From: an uncultured Oscillospiraceae bacterium
GTDB taxonomy: Bacteria; Bacillota; Clostridia; Oscillospirales; Oscillospiraceae
Assembly: GCA_944385035.1 (NCBI GenBank)
Contig: CALWVV010000001.1
Coordinates: forward strand, 186,001-250,000
Direction: 5' to 3'
DNA length: 64,000 nt
The stretch's first letter is position 1; each line of letters opens with the position of its first letter. This document shows positions 36,182-44,883 of the stretch, one piece after another. A program made the translations under genes and the position numbers. Below the pieces are notes generated by a model. The model searched no databases. It worked only from the letters and a program-made list of their open reading frames with translations, and was not told the origin of the DNA.

Positions 36182-37109
36182 ATAAAACTCCTCCCCACGT
36201 CAGCCCCGCGCCAAAGCCCAGGCACATGACCCACTGGCCCTTCTGAAGCAGTCCCTTTTCCACCATTTCGTCCAAGGCGATGGGGATGCTGCCCGCGGAG
36301 GTGTTGCCGTAGCGGTCCATGTTCTCATAAAAACGCTCCAGAGGCAGCTTCAGCCGCTTGGCCACCGATTCCACAATGCGGTGGTTAGCCTGATGGGGCA
36401 CATACCAGGCTACGTCCTCCTTCTGAAGGCCGGCCTTTTCCAAAAGCTGCTTTGCCACTTCGGGGACGGTCTTGATCGCAAACTGAAATACGCCCTGGCC
36501 ATCCATATGGAGGTAGGGCCGGTCCTGTCCGGGCCCCCAGGCCCACAGGATGTCCTTATCTCCCCGTGTCCCCAGCTGGCTGTACCAGCCGTCTTCGGTG
36601 GCCTCCACCACGGCGGCGCCCGCCCCGTCTCCAAACAGGATGCAGGTGGAGCGGTCATCCATGTCTACAATGCGGCTTAAAAGTTCCCCTCCCACCAGCA
36701 AGGCATAGGGCCGGTTCATGCGGGGCAGCATAGCCGCAGCAGTCTCCATGGCATAGAGGAAGCCGGTACACCCCGCCCCCAGGTCAAAGGCAGGGCAGTC
36801 CTCCGGCAGGCCCAGTTCCTGGTGAATGAGGCAGGCCTGGGCGGGGGTCAGCCGGTCGGGGGTCACTGTGGCGGTCAGGCACAGTCCGATGTCTTCGGGT
36901 TTTAACCCCGCCCGGTCCAGGGCCTGGCGGGCAGCCTGGACGGTAAGCTGGGTGAGGGTCTCCCCTTCTCGGGCAAAACGCCGCTCCCGGATTCCGGTGC
37001 GGGTCACAATCCACTCATCGTTGGTGTCCACCCGGCGGGCCAGGTCGTCGTTGGTCACGATCTGCTCCGGAACCGCCCGGCAGGTGCCAAGGATGTGCAG
37101 TCCGTTCAT
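36171..37109 (-). CDS. fabH: 3-oxoacyl-ACP synthase III
   Basis: Starts fatty-acid synthesis by condensing acyl-CoA with malonyl-ACP. The 312-residue protein has the Cys114-His239-Asn269 triad (GAGCTGFLYA, VPHQANHRI, YGNTSAGS). GGAGGAG precedes the ATG by 8 nt, and the start overlaps the accA stop by 4 bp. The stop codon lies within a long inverted repeat. Confidence 0.96.
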   Translation of the reverse strand: MNGLHILGTCRAVPEQIVTNDDLARRVDTNDEWIVTRTGIRERRFAREGETLTQLTVQAARQALDRAGLKPEDIGLCLTATVTPDRLTPAQACLIHQELGLPEDCPAFDLGAGCTGFLYAMETAAAMLPRMNRPYALLVGGELLSRIVDMDDRSTCILFGDGAGAAVVEATEDGWYSQLGTRGDKDILWAWGPGQDRPYLHMDGQGVFQFAIKTVPEVAKQLLEKAGLQKEDVAWYVPHQANHRIVESVAKRLKLPLERFYENMDRYGNTSAGSIPIALDEMVEKGLLQKGQWVMCLGFGAGLTWGGVLFQW

Positions 37110-37915
37110 GTCTCTTTCTCCTCCCGGACCGCGCCCATGGCGCGGAACTTTTGATAGCGGTGGGCGGCCAGGTCCTTTTCCCGGCCCAGCTGGGTGAGGC
37201 TGCGGGCAATGGCTTTGTCTACCGCCTCAAAAACCGGCCTGGGGTCCACATGGGCGCCCCCCTCGGGTTCAGGGATCACCTGATCCACCACGCCCAGACG
37301 CAGAAGGTCTGCGGCAGTGAGCTTCATAATGGAAGCGGCCTCGTCTGCCCGTGCGGCATCCTTCCACAAAATGGAAGCAAACCCCTCAGGGGAGAGCACC
37401 GAGTAGATGGCATTCTCCAGCATGATGATCCGGTTGCCCACGGCCAGGGCCAGCGCCCCGCCGCTGCCTCCCTCACCGATGACCACGGTAACCACCGGCA
37501 CGGTGAGAGAGCTCATGAGGGCCAGCGAGGAGGCAATGGCCTCTCCCTGTCCCCCCGCCTCGGCCTCCAGACCGGGGTAGGCCCCCGGCGTGTCCACAAA
37601 GGTGATGACCGGACGGCCAAATTTTTCCGCCTGCCGCAGCAGGCGCTGCTCCTTGCGGTAGCCCTCGGGGGAGGGCATACCGAACTTGCACTTCATATTT
37701 TCCTCAAAATTGCGGCCCTTTCGGTGGCCGATGACAGTAACGGGCTTTCCATGGAACCGGGCAATGGCCCCGAAAATACTGGGGTCCTCCCGGCCCAGAC
37801 GGTCGCCCTGACAAACAAAAATATCGGTAAACAGGTGGTGGACAAAGTCCATGGTCCCCGGACGGCCCGGATACCGGGCCAGCTTCACCCGCTGAGCGGC
37901 AGTGAGATTGCTCAT
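37106..37915 (-). CDS. accA: Acetyl-CoA carboxylase carboxyltransferase subunit alpha
   Basis: With AccD transfers CO2 from biotin to acetyl-CoA. The 269-residue protein has the FGMPSPEGYRKEQRLLRQAEKFGRPV, DTPGAYPG and GEGGSGGALAL segments of the AccA crotonase fold. It is shorter than E. coli AccA at the N-terminus, as usual in Firmicutes. The start overlaps the accD stop by 4 bp (ATGA). Confidence 0.95.
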   Translation of the reverse strand: MSNLTAAQRVKLARYPGRPGTMDFVHHLFTDIFVCQGDRLGREDPSIFGAIARFHGKPVTVIGHRKGRNFEENMKCKFGMPSPEGYRKEQRLLRQAEKFGRPVITFVDTPGAYPGLEAEAGGQGEAIASSLALMSSLTVPVVTVVIGEGGSGGALALAVGNRIIMLENAIYSVLSPEGFASILWKDAARADEAASIMKLTAADLLRLGVVDQVIPEPEGGAHVDPRPVFEAVDKAIARSLTQLGREKDLAAHRYQKFRAMGAVREEKET

Positions 37916-38796
37916 CGGTGCATGACCCCCTTCCTGTGAAGAAACAGCAATTGTGAAAGCACCTGGCGCATCTGGCGGCGGGGAACGATCTGGTCCACAA
38001 AGCCATGCTCCTCCAGGTATTCTGCCCTCTGAAAGCCCTCGGGCAGTTCCTGGCCAATGGTCTGCTGAATGACCCGTGGACCGGCAAAGCCAATGAGGGC
38101 TCCGGGCTCAGCCAGGGTGATGTCTCCCAGAGAGGCAAAGCTAGCGGTGACACCGCCGGTGGTGGGGTGGGTGAATACGGAAATATAGAGCCCACCAGCC
38201 TCAGAAAAACGCTCAATGGCGGCGCTGGTTTTGGCCATCTGCATCAGGGACAGGATGCCCTCCTGCATCCGGGCTCCGCCGCTGGCGGAGAAGATGATAA
38301 GGGGCAGTTTATGTTTCTGGGCATACTCCACACCACGGGTGATCTTCTCCCCCACGGCCACGCCCATGCTGCCCATGAAAAAGCGGCTGTCCAGCACAGC
38401 GAACACCGCCTGGCGGCCGTCCAGCTTTCCGGTGGCTACCACCGCCGCGTCGCTGAGGGCGGTCTTCTCCCGCTGGGCGGCGAGCTTTTGTTCATAGCCG
38501 GGAAAGTCCAGGGCATTGGGCGCCGTAAGCTCGGGCCAAAGCTCCTGGAAGGTAAAGGGGTCCAGCAGCAGGGACAGCCGGAGATAGGCCCCAATGGGCA
38601 GGTGATAGCCGCAGTGGGGGCAGACGTACTCTGTCTTCACCAGCTCCTGGTTCTGGCACTCCCCCCCGCAGCCCGGACAGGTCTGGGAAACACCGGTGGT
38701 CAGACTGGAGCGCTGGGCGGCCGCCTTGACGGCGTCCTCCCGTTGACGGCGCAGCCGGTCCAGCCGGTCCCGGCGGGAACGAAACAGTGGTTGCAT
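37912..38796 (-). CDS. accD: Acetyl-CoA carboxylase carboxyltransferase subunit beta
   Basis: Partner of AccA. The 294-residue protein has the N-terminal zinc finger (CPGC near 41 and CPHC near 60) and the crotonase-fold core with FSASGGARMQEG and the glycine-rich PTTGGVTASFASLGD. AAGGAGG is 5 nt before the ATG, which directly follows the accC stop (TAA-ATG). Confidence 0.95.
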   Translation of the reverse strand: MQPLFRSRRDRLDRLRRQREDAVKAAAQRSSLTTGVSQTCPGCGGECQNQELVKTEYVCPHCGYHLPIGAYLRLSLLLDPFTFQELWPELTAPNALDFPGYEQKLAAQREKTALSDAAVVATGKLDGRQAVFAVLDSRFFMGSMGVAVGEKITRGVEYAQKHKLPLIIFSASGGARMQEGILSLMQMAKTSAAIERFSEAGGLYISVFTHPTTGGVTASFASLGDITLAEPGALIGFAGPRVIQQTIGQELPEGFQRAEYLEEHGFVDQIVPRRQMRQVLSQLLFLHRKGVMHR

Positions 38797-40164
38797 TTAG
38801 TCCTCCTTATTCCAACGCAGCAGCTCATCCTGGTGCTGGGCCAAAAAGCCCGTGTCGTACTTTCCTTTGACAAAGTCGGGGTGGTGCAGAATGAGGTGGC
38901 AGAAATCGGCGGTGGTGGGATACCCCTCAATGATCATCTCCTCCAGCACCCGGCGCATACGGCGAATGGCCTCCAGCCGGGTGGGCGCGTGGACAATGAC
39001 CTTGGCTACCAGGGAGTCATAGAAGGGGGAGACCTCATAGCCGTTATAAAGTAGGGAGTCCACCCGCACTCCAGGACCTCCGGGGAAATGAAGAAACTTC
39101 GTGGTACCGGGGCAGGGCCGGAAATCCTGGGCCGCGTCCTCGGCGTTGATGCGGCACTCCAGGGCGTGACCTCGAAGGACCACGTCCTCCTGCCTCACCG
39201 ACAGGGGAAGGCCCGCAGCGATACGAAGCTGCTCCCGCACCAGGTCCAGGCCGGTAACCATCTCGGTGACCGGGTGCTCCACCTGAATCCGGGTGTTCAT
39301 CTCAATAAAATAGAAATGTCCCTCCTGATCCAGGACAAACTCAATGGTTCCGGCATTCTCATAGCCTGCGGCTTTGGCGGCAGCCACTGCAGCCTGGCCC
39401 ATGGCCTCCCGCAGTTCGGGAGTAAGGGCCTTGGAGGGAGATTCCTCCACCAGCTTCTGGTTTTTCCGCTGAATGGAACAGTCCCGTTCTCCAAGGTGGA
39501 TCACGTTGCCCTGGCGGTCGGCCAGGATCTGAAACTCAATGTGCTTTGGGTTGAGAATGAGCTTTTCCACATAGAGCTGCCCATCCCCAAAGCAGGCCAG
39601 GGCCTCCGCCCGAGCCTGCTGGAATTTGTTCTCCATGTCCTCAGGACGTTCTACCCGGCGCATGCCGCGGCCGCCGCCGCCTGCGCTGGCCTTTACCAGC
39701 ACGGGATAACCGATCTCCGCGGCAATCTTCCCCGCTTCTTCGGCGGTCTCCACCGCTCCGTCCGAGCCGGGAACCACCGGAACATGGTGCTTTTTCATCA
39801 GGTCCCGTGCGGCGGACTTGTTGCCCATCATCCGGATCACATCTCCGGAAGGACCGATGAACCGCAGGCCCAGCTGGGTACACTGATCGGAAAATTCCGC
39901 GCTCTCTGAGAGAAAACCGTAGCCTGGGTGAACGGCGTCACAGCCGGTCTCCTTAGCCACGGTCAGCAGAGCGTTCACATTTAAATAACTGTCGGCCGCT
40001 TTGGCAGGGCCGATGCAAACCGCACGGGTGGCCAGCTGAACGTGGAGGGCATCGGCGTCGGCCTGCGAATAGACCGACACCGTCTCCACGCCCAGCTCAC
40101 GGCAGGCCCGCGCGATGCGTACCGCGATCTCGCCGCGGTTGGCGATCAAAACACGCTGAAACAT
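38797..40164 (-). CDS. accC: Biotin carboxylase
   Basis: Carboxylates the biotin on AccB using ATP and bicarbonate. The 455-residue ATP-grasp enzyme has FQRVLIANRGEIAVRI at the start, HPGYGFLSE, the glycine-rich KASAGGGGRGMR loop, and EMNTRIQVEHPVTE near 280. GGAGG is 7 nt before the ATG at 40164; a longer frame begins 36 nt upstream within accB and is unlikely. Confidence 0.96.
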   Translation of the reverse strand: MFQRVLIANRGEIAVRIARACRELGVETVSVYSQADADALHVQLATRAVCIGPAKAADSYLNVNALLTVAKETGCDAVHPGYGFLSESAEFSDQCTQLGLRFIGPSGDVIRMMGNKSAARDLMKKHHVPVVPGSDGAVETAEEAGKIAAEIGYPVLVKASAGGGGRGMRRVERPEDMENKFQQARAEALACFGDGQLYVEKLILNPKHIEFQILADRQGNVIHLGERDCSIQRKNQKLVEESPSKALTPELREAMGQAAVAAAKAAGYENAGTIEFVLDQEGHFYFIEMNTRIQVEHPVTEMVTGLDLVREQLRIAAGLPLSVRQEDVVLRGHALECRINAEDAAQDFRPCPGTTKFLHFPGGPGVRVDSLLYNGYEVSPFYDSLVAKVIVHAPTRLEAIRRMRRVLEEMIIEGYPTTADFCHLILHHPDFVKGKYDTGFLAQHQDELLRWNKED

Positions 40165-40165
40165 C

Positions 40166-40594
40166 TCACAGCCTCCGGACCCGAAACAGAGGGGCGTCAA
40201 AGGCGGCCAGGCTGCCGTTTTCCAGCAGCACCTCCTCGATGACGCAGTCCATGGGAGCGGGAATCTCGCTCATGGCCTTCATGGCCTCCAGGATGCACAC
40301 GGTCTGGCCCTTCTGGACCTTGTCCCCCGCCTGAACAAAGGGGGCGGCGTCAGGACCCGCGGCGGTGTAGAAGGTGCCCACCAGGGGGGCCTTGATGTAC
40401 TCGCCCTCCTCCTGGGGGGTCTGCTGGGGCGCGGGGACGGCGGCCACAGCCACGGGGGCGGCGGCTACAGGGGCGGCGGCCACGGCCACAGCCTTTTCCA
40501 GCTTCAGCCGGGTGCCATTCTGCTCCAGCTCCAGCCCGGTAATGGAGGAGCGCTCAAAGCGCTCCATCAGCACGTAAATGGATTCCAGTTCCAT
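40166..40594 (-). CDS. accB: Biotin carboxyl carrier protein
   Basis: Carries biotin between AccC and AccAD. The 142-residue protein has an N-terminal helical part, an Ala/Pro/Val-rich swinging linker (about 34-60), and the biotinyl domain with EAMKAM, where Lys106 is the biotinylation site. Its stop lies one base ahead of the accC start. Confidence 0.95.
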   Translation of the reverse strand: MELESIYVLMERFERSSITGLELEQNGTRLKLEKAVAVAAAPVAAAPVAVAAVPAPQQTPQEEGEYIKAPLVGTFYTAAGPDAAPFVQAGDKVQKGQTVCILEAMKAMSEIPAPMDCVIEEVLLENGSLAAFDAPLFRVRRL

Positions 40595-40622
40595 GGTATT
40601 ACTCCTCTTGCGGTTAGATTGA

Positions 40623-40850
40623 TTAGGCCTCCTTGGCCTCCAGGTAGCGCACGATGTCGCCCACAGTCTTCAGGTTGGGGCGGTCCTCATCAGCAATGGA
40701 CAGGCCCAGCTGCTCCTCCAGAGCGATGTTCAGCTCTACGGCATCCAGGGAATCGGCGCCCAGGTCCTCGGTCAGGTCGGCCTCCATGGTGACCTCGTCC
40801 ATCTCACAGCTCAGGGTATCGACAATGATCTCGCGTACTTTCTCAAACAT
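40623..40850 (-). CDS. acpP: Acyl carrier protein
   Basis: The 75-residue carrier of growing acyl chains; Ser34 in GADSLDAVEL takes the phosphopantetheine arm. Highly acidic as expected. AGAGGAG is 8 nt before the ATG at 40850, preferred over one 18 nt upstream. As first gene of the FASII operon it sits directly behind the promoter and the triple-repeat operator. Confidence 0.96.
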   Translation of the reverse strand: MFEKVREIIVDTLSCEMDEVTMEADLTEDLGADSLDAVELNIALEEQLGLSIADEDRPNLKTVGDIVRYLEAKEA

Positions 40851-40884
40851 GGGAAGTTCTCCTCTCAATAATTGGTTTGTTTTC

Positions 40885-40926
40885 AGTTAAAATATTTTAG
40901 TTAAAATTATTTAATTAAAATATTTG
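40885..40926. promoter_or_regulatory. Three tandem 14-bp repeats at the start of the fatty-acid operon
   Basis: AGTTAAAATATTTT (40885-40898), AGTTAAAATTATTT (40899-40912) and AATTAAAATATTTG (40913-40926) follow each other without a gap. They fill the region from about the transcription start to the acpP ribosome site, where a bound repressor would block initiation. The operon's own FabT-like MarR protein is the natural candidate, but binding is inferred. Confidence 0.7.
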
Positions 40927-40931
40927 AGCGT

Positions 40932-40960
40932 ATTGTACCTGCTCCATGGGGAAAAGTCAA
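40932..40960 (-). promoter_or_regulatory. SigA promoter of the fatty-acid operon
   Basis: On the minus strand TTGACT (40960-40955), 17-nt spacer, TACAAT (40937-40932). The 307-bp gap 40851-41157 contains this promoter, the tandem repeats and the divergent tatD promoter. Confidence 0.88.
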
Positions 40961-41094
40961 TGTAAAATTTCAACAAACAGGATTTTTTTGCCTCGCCAAT
41001 ATTTGATCAGCCGGTTGAGAACATACAAATCTCGGCCATTTTCAACCATTTTAAGGGAAAAGCAGCAACTATTTGTTCCGCCTCTTGCATTTGG

Positions 41095-41123
41095 GCAAGA
41101 TTGGGGGTATGATAAGCTCTGCT
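41095..41123 (+). promoter_or_regulatory. Putative promoter of tatD
   Basis: TTGCAT (41095-41100), 17-nt spacer, TATGAT (41118-41123); the -35 is weak. Confidence 0.5.
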
Positions 41124-41157
41124 AACAAAACGGGATATTTCCCCAGGAGGAACATCC

Positions 41158-41922
41158 ATGAGAGTATTCGATACCCACGCCCATTACGACTCCGGCGCTT
41201 TCAACGCCGACCGGATGGAGGTACTTGCCTCCATGCCCGAGCAGGATGTGGCGCTCATTTTAAACCCCGGCTGTGAGCTGGAGAGCTCCCGTACCGCTGT
41301 GGCCCTCTCGGAACAGTTCCCCTTCGTCTACGCCGCCGTGGGGGTCCACCCCTCCGACTGCGGGGACTGGGAGGACAGCTGGCTGGAGGAGCTGCGGGCC
41401 CTGGCCGCCCATGAAAAGGTAAAGGCCATCGGAGAAATCGGCCTGGATTACTATTGGAAGGAAAATCCCCCCAGGGAGTTTCAGCAGCAGGTCTTCCGCA
41501 AGCAGATGGAGCTGGCACGGGAGCTGGACCTGCCCGTCATCATCCACGACCGGGAAGCCCACCAGGACTGCCTGTCCATCGTTCGGGAGTACCCCGATGT
41601 CCGGGGCGTGTATCACTGCTATTCCGGCAGCCTGGAGGATGCCAAGGTGCTGGTGAAGCTGGGGTGGATGCTCTCCTTCACCGGAGTGGTCACCTATAAA
41701 AATGCCCGCAAGTCCCTGGAAGTGATTGAGTGGCTGCCCATGGACCGCATTATGATCGAGACTGATTCTCCCTACCTCACCCCCGAGCCCTTCCGGGGCA
41801 AACGCAATGACTCGGGAAAGGTCCACCTGGTGGCAGAGAAGATCGCCCAGGTAAAAGGCATGGACGCGGAGGAAGTGGCCCGGATCACATTGGAAAACGG
41901 CAAGCGGTTTTTTAATATTTAA
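41158..41922 (+). CDS. tatD: TatD-family metal-dependent hydrolase
   Basis: A 254-residue TIM-barrel deoxyribonuclease-type hydrolase. Metal ligands are in DTHAHYD (His7, His9), EIGLDY (about 95-100), HDREAH (about 124-129), YHCYSG and ETDSPYLTPEP. TatD proteins have 3'-5' exonuclease or D-aminoacyl-tRNA/DNA repair roles. AGGAGG is 7 nt before the ATG. It is followed after 15 bp by a dedicated radical SAM gene. Confidence 0.93.
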   Translation: MRVFDTHAHYDSGAFNADRMEVLASMPEQDVALILNPGCELESSRTAVALSEQFPFVYAAVGVHPSDCGDWEDSWLEELRALAAHEKVKAIGEIGLDYYWKENPPREFQQQVFRKQMELARELDLPVIIHDREAHQDCLSIVREYPDVRGVYHCYSGSLEDAKVLVKLGWMLSFTGVVTYKNARKSLEVIEWLPMDRIMIETDSPYLTPEPFRGKRNDSGKVHLVAEKIAQVKGMDAEEVARITLENGKRFFNI

Positions 41923-41937
41923 GGAGGCGTGAAGGCT

Positions 41938-42558
41938 ATGACCATCACCTATGAATATGAGGGCGCGCTGTATGTGAACCTCACCAACAAATGTAACTGC
42001 AACTGCGAGTTCTGTCTGCGCCACGGAAAGGCCCAGGGCTCCATCTACACCGAGGATTCCCTGTGGCTGGAGCGGGAGCCCACCCGCCAGGAGGCGCTGG
42101 ACAGCTTCTTGAGCCGGGACGTGTGCTCCTACCGGGAGATCGTATTCTGTGGCTACGGGGAGCCCACCTACCGGCTGGACGACCTGCTGTGGCTGGTAGA
42201 CCAGCTCAAGGAGCGCTTTGGAGAGAAGCTTCCCCCCGTGCGCATCAACACCAACGGCCACGCCAACCTCATCAACGGCCGGGATGTGTGCCCGGAGCTG
42301 AAGGGACGCATCGATACATTGTCTATCTCTCTCAACTCGGACAACGCCGCTGACTATACCGCTCTGTGCCACCCCATCCAGGGAGAAGAGGCCTATCAGG
42401 CCATGCTGGACTTTGCCCGCGAGGCCAAGCACTATGTCCCCCATGTGGTCATGACCATTGTGGACAAGGACAAGACCCCGGAGGAGATCGAGCACTGCAA
42501 ACAGATTGCCGCTGATCTGGGCGTACACCTGCGCATTCGCAGCTTTATTGATTCTTGA
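41938..42558 (+). CDS. TatD-associated radical SAM protein
   Basis: A 206-residue minimal radical SAM enzyme. The cluster motif CNCNCEFC fits CxxxCxxC (Cys 17, 21 and 24 from the ATG at 41938), followed by GYGEPTYR (the SAM-binding GGE-like motif) and RINTNGHANL. It has no auxiliary domain. Radical SAM proteins of this compact type are recurrently encoded beside tatD in Firmicutes; the substrate is unknown. The ATG at 41938 is 10 nt after AAGGAGG; a GTG three codons earlier touches the ribosome site. Confidence 0.88.
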   Translation: MTITYEYEGALYVNLTNKCNCNCEFCLRHGKAQGSIYTEDSLWLEREPTRQEALDSFLSRDVCSYREIVFCGYGEPTYRLDDLLWLVDQLKERFGEKLPPVRINTNGHANLINGRDVCPELKGRIDTLSISLNSDNAADYTALCHPIQGEEAYQAMLDFAREAKHYVPHVVMTIVDKDKTPEEIEHCKQIAADLGVHLRIRSFIDS

Positions 42559-42575
42559 TCGCTTACATAAAAAAC

Positions 42576-42604
42576 GCCGCCGGACTTTCAATCGGTCCGG
42601 CGGC
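42576..42604. terminator. Bidirectional terminator between radical SAM and VOC genes
   Basis: GCCGCCGGAC (42576-42585) pairs with GTCCGGCGGC (42595-42604), with A-run and T-run on the outer sides. Confidence 0.9.
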
Positions 42605-42617
42605 ATTTTTTGTTTTG

Positions 42618-42938
42618 TTACAGCTCCTGATAGAGCTCGATGATGGCTCCGTCCTTCCACACAAAGGCCAGCTTGGCGCTGTCCCCCATGGACATGGGGC
42701 CGCAGATGACGCTGTCCGCGTCGGCAATGTAGTGGTCCAGGTCGTCCACCTTATAGGCCACATGGGGATGGCGGTGGATCTCCTCAGGGAAGGGAGTGCC
42801 CTCCTCAAACTTCAGATACTCGATCTTGAAATCATAGTCGTCTACCTTGCTGACCCAGAATTTGCCCCCCTCATTGTAGGTCATGTTGGGCTTGCGGTTG
42901 GTGATGGGAATACCAATGTGCATATACTCAGCGGACAT
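42618..42938 (-). CDS. Small VOC (glyoxalase-like) fold protein
   Basis: A 106-residue protein with the one-half VOC pattern: MHIGIPITN opening, HRHPHVAYKVDDLDHYIADAD middle and AFVWKDGAIIELYQEL end, with His and Glu residues at usual metal positions. It is the last gene of the dhaL-dhaK-lsrF-like run (AGGAGG before its ATG) and may act as isomerase, epimerase or dehydratase on that pathway's intermediate. The function is not known; VOC assignment is from motif spacing. Confidence 0.7.
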   Translation of the reverse strand: MSAEYMHIGIPITNRKPNMTYNEGGKFWVSKVDDYDFKIEYLKFEEGTPFPEEIHRHPHVAYKVDDLDHYIADADSVICGPMSMGDSAKLAFVWKDGAIIELYQEL

Positions 42939-42961
42939 AACGTTTCCTCCTGTTTTATGAT

Positions 42962-43843
42962 TTAGCTGTTCTTGACGCTCTCATAGACCTCAAAGGCCTG
43001 CTTGGGGGTATATCCCTCATGGACCACCTTGCCGATGGCCTGGGCCATACCGGCCGGACAGTCGGACTGGAAGATATTCCGGCCCATATCCACTCCGTGG
43101 GCACCCTCCTGAATGGCCCGGTAGGCCATGTCCAGGGCTTCCAGCTCCGGGAGCTTCTTGCCTCCGGCGATGACGATGGGCACCGGGCAGGCGGCGGCCA
43201 CCCGTTCAAAGCCCTCGCAGTAGTAGCTCTTCACCACGTTGGCCCCGTTTTCTGCCAGCACTCGGGTGGCCAGCAGGAAGAACTTCTCCGTGCGCTCCAT
43301 CTCCTTGCCTACGGCCACCACGCCCAGCGTGGGAATGCCGTAGCGGGCGCCCGCGTCAGCGGTGCGGCACAGAAGCTCCAGAGAGCGGGATTCTCCCGCG
43401 GAACCGATGAAGGTCTGCACCGCCACGCAGTCGGCATTCATACGGATGGCGTTTTCCATGTCACAGGCGATGCCGCCGCCGTTTGACATGTCGTCAAAGA
43501 GGACGGTGGAGTCATAGGTCACCCGCACGCACTTGGCCACCCGGTCGGCCGGGGAGATGCAGGAGCGGATGATGCCCTTAGTGCCCATGAGCACATTCAC
43601 ATAGGGAATGAGGGGCGGGATCACCAGATCGATGCGCTCCAGCCCGGCGGTGGGGCCCATGATGTACCCATGGTCAAAGGCCAGCATGACGGTGTTGCCC
43701 GACTTGGGGTCAAACATCCGGCCCAGGCGGTTTTGAAGGCCCCAGTCACAGTGGCCCGCGCCCTTGACGTAAAAGCCCTCCTGGGCCTGGGGAATGTCCA
43801 GATGGTAGTCGTGGGCGGCCTTGTTTCCAATATTATCTGCCAT
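42962..43843 (-). CDS. LsrF-like class I aldolase/thiolase
   Basis: A 293-residue TIM-barrel enzyme strikingly similar along its length to E. coli LsrF, the thiolase that ends AI-2 breakdown: shared blocks include DWGLQNRLGRMF, TVMLAFDHGYIMGPT, GLERIDL, VKSYYCEGFER, CPVPIVIAGGKKLPE and GVDMGRNIFQSD. The Schiff-base lysine is expected in the VVKSYY segment (about 202-207). It lies between dhaK (stop overlaps its ribosome site) and the VOC gene, so its natural substrate may be a phosphorylated ketose made by DhaKL rather than phospho-AI-2. Confidence 0.88.
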   Translation of the reverse strand: MADNIGNKAAHDYHLDIPQAQEGFYVKGAGHCDWGLQNRLGRMFDPKSGNTVMLAFDHGYIMGPTAGLERIDLVIPPLIPYVNVLMGTKGIIRSCISPADRVAKCVRVTYDSTVLFDDMSNGGGIACDMENAIRMNADCVAVQTFIGSAGESRSLELLCRTADAGARYGIPTLGVVAVGKEMERTEKFFLLATRVLAENGANVVKSYYCEGFERVAAACPVPIVIAGGKKLPELEALDMAYRAIQEGAHGVDMGRNIFQSDCPAGMAQAIGKVVHEGYTPKQAFEVYESVKNS

Positions 43844-43846
43844 GGC

Positions 43847-44845
43847 TTACTCCTTGCTGTAGGCGGGGGTGTGGCAGGGGGTGTTCCACAGGCGGAGGAT
43901 CTCATCGTCCCACTTGGCGATGTTCATCTGGAAGCCGGCAGCCTCCTGAACGGTGAGGATCTCGCCCACCATGCTGGCCACCACGTTGACGCCCTTATCC
44001 TTCAGGAACTCCACGGTATCTTTGAAGAGGATGAGCATCTCCATCATGGTGGTAGCACCGCAGCCGTTGATCATAACAAAGACGTTGTCTCCGGCCTTCA
44101 GCTCTAGCTTCTTGCTCAGAGCCTCAGCCACGGTGTTCACGGTGTCCTTGGCAGACATCATGGGCACCCGGACGCCGCCGCCCTCGCCGTGCTGGCCGGC
44201 ACCGATCTCCATCAGGTCGGTCTCACCCAGGTCGCCGAAGGACATGCCGTTCTGGGGGTGGGTAGCGTCGGTGGACTTCACAGTGATGGAGGCCATGTTG
44301 TCGGCGTAGCGCTGGGCAATCTCGGCCACCTCGTCCAGGCTCTTGCCCTCACGGGCAGCGGCAGCGGCCACGTGGTAGAGGGCCACCGCGCCGGCCAGGC
44401 CGCGCTTGTTGTCCTCCCCGTTGGGGTCAAATTGGATCTCCTCTCCGGTGACCACCTGGCGGAAATTGAGCCCCGCCTTCTGGGCCAGCTTGATAGCCTG
44501 CTTGCCGGCCAGCTGGTCACCCGCGTAGTTCAAGGTGAGCAGCAGCACGCCGTGGCCCTTGTCGGCCAGCTTCATGGCGTCAAACACCAGCTTGGCATTG
44601 GGGGCGGCAAAGATATCACCCACAGCCTGGACATCCAGCATGCCCTTGCCCACAAAGCCGGCCTGGGCAGGCTCGTGGCCGGAGCCGCCATAGGTAACGA
44701 TGGTCACCCGGTCCGCATCGGCCAGGTCCTTGCTGATGACCAGGTGGCCGTCCACCTCCACAATGTCGGGATAGGCCAGCCCCAGGCCGACAAGCTCCTC
44801 GTCGGTGATGGTCTCGGGGGCGTTGATAAACTTCTTCATCTTCAT
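43847..44845 (-). CDS. dhaK: Dihydroxyacetone kinase subunit DhaK
   Basis: A 332-residue DhaK-type substrate-binding subunit. It has MKKFINAPETITDE, VTYGGSGHEPAQAGFVG (His near 57) and the covalent substrate histidine expected in GAGQHGEGG (about 218). The enzyme phosphorylates dihydroxyacetone or a related short ketose. Here it is followed by an LsrF-like aldolase instead of glycolytic genes, so erythrulose- or AI-2-like substrates are possible. GGAGG 8 nt before the ATG; dhaL lies 38 bp upstream. Confidence 0.92.
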   Translation of the reverse strand: MKMKKFINAPETITDEELVGLGLAYPDIVEVDGHLVISKDLADADRVTIVTYGGSGHEPAQAGFVGKGMLDVQAVGDIFAAPNAKLVFDAMKLADKGHGVLLLTLNYAGDQLAGKQAIKLAQKAGLNFRQVVTGEEIQFDPNGEDNKRGLAGAVALYHVAAAAAREGKSLDEVAEIAQRYADNMASITVKSTDATHPQNGMSFGDLGETDLMEIGAGQHGEGGGVRVPMMSAKDTVNTVAEALSKKLELKAGDNVFVMINGCGATTMMEMLILFKDTVEFLKDKGVNVVASMVGEILTVQEAAGFQMNIAKWDDEILRLWNTPCHTPAYSKE

Positions 44846-44883
44846 ATGGAGTGCCTCCTTATTAAAATTAAATAATCGTTTCT

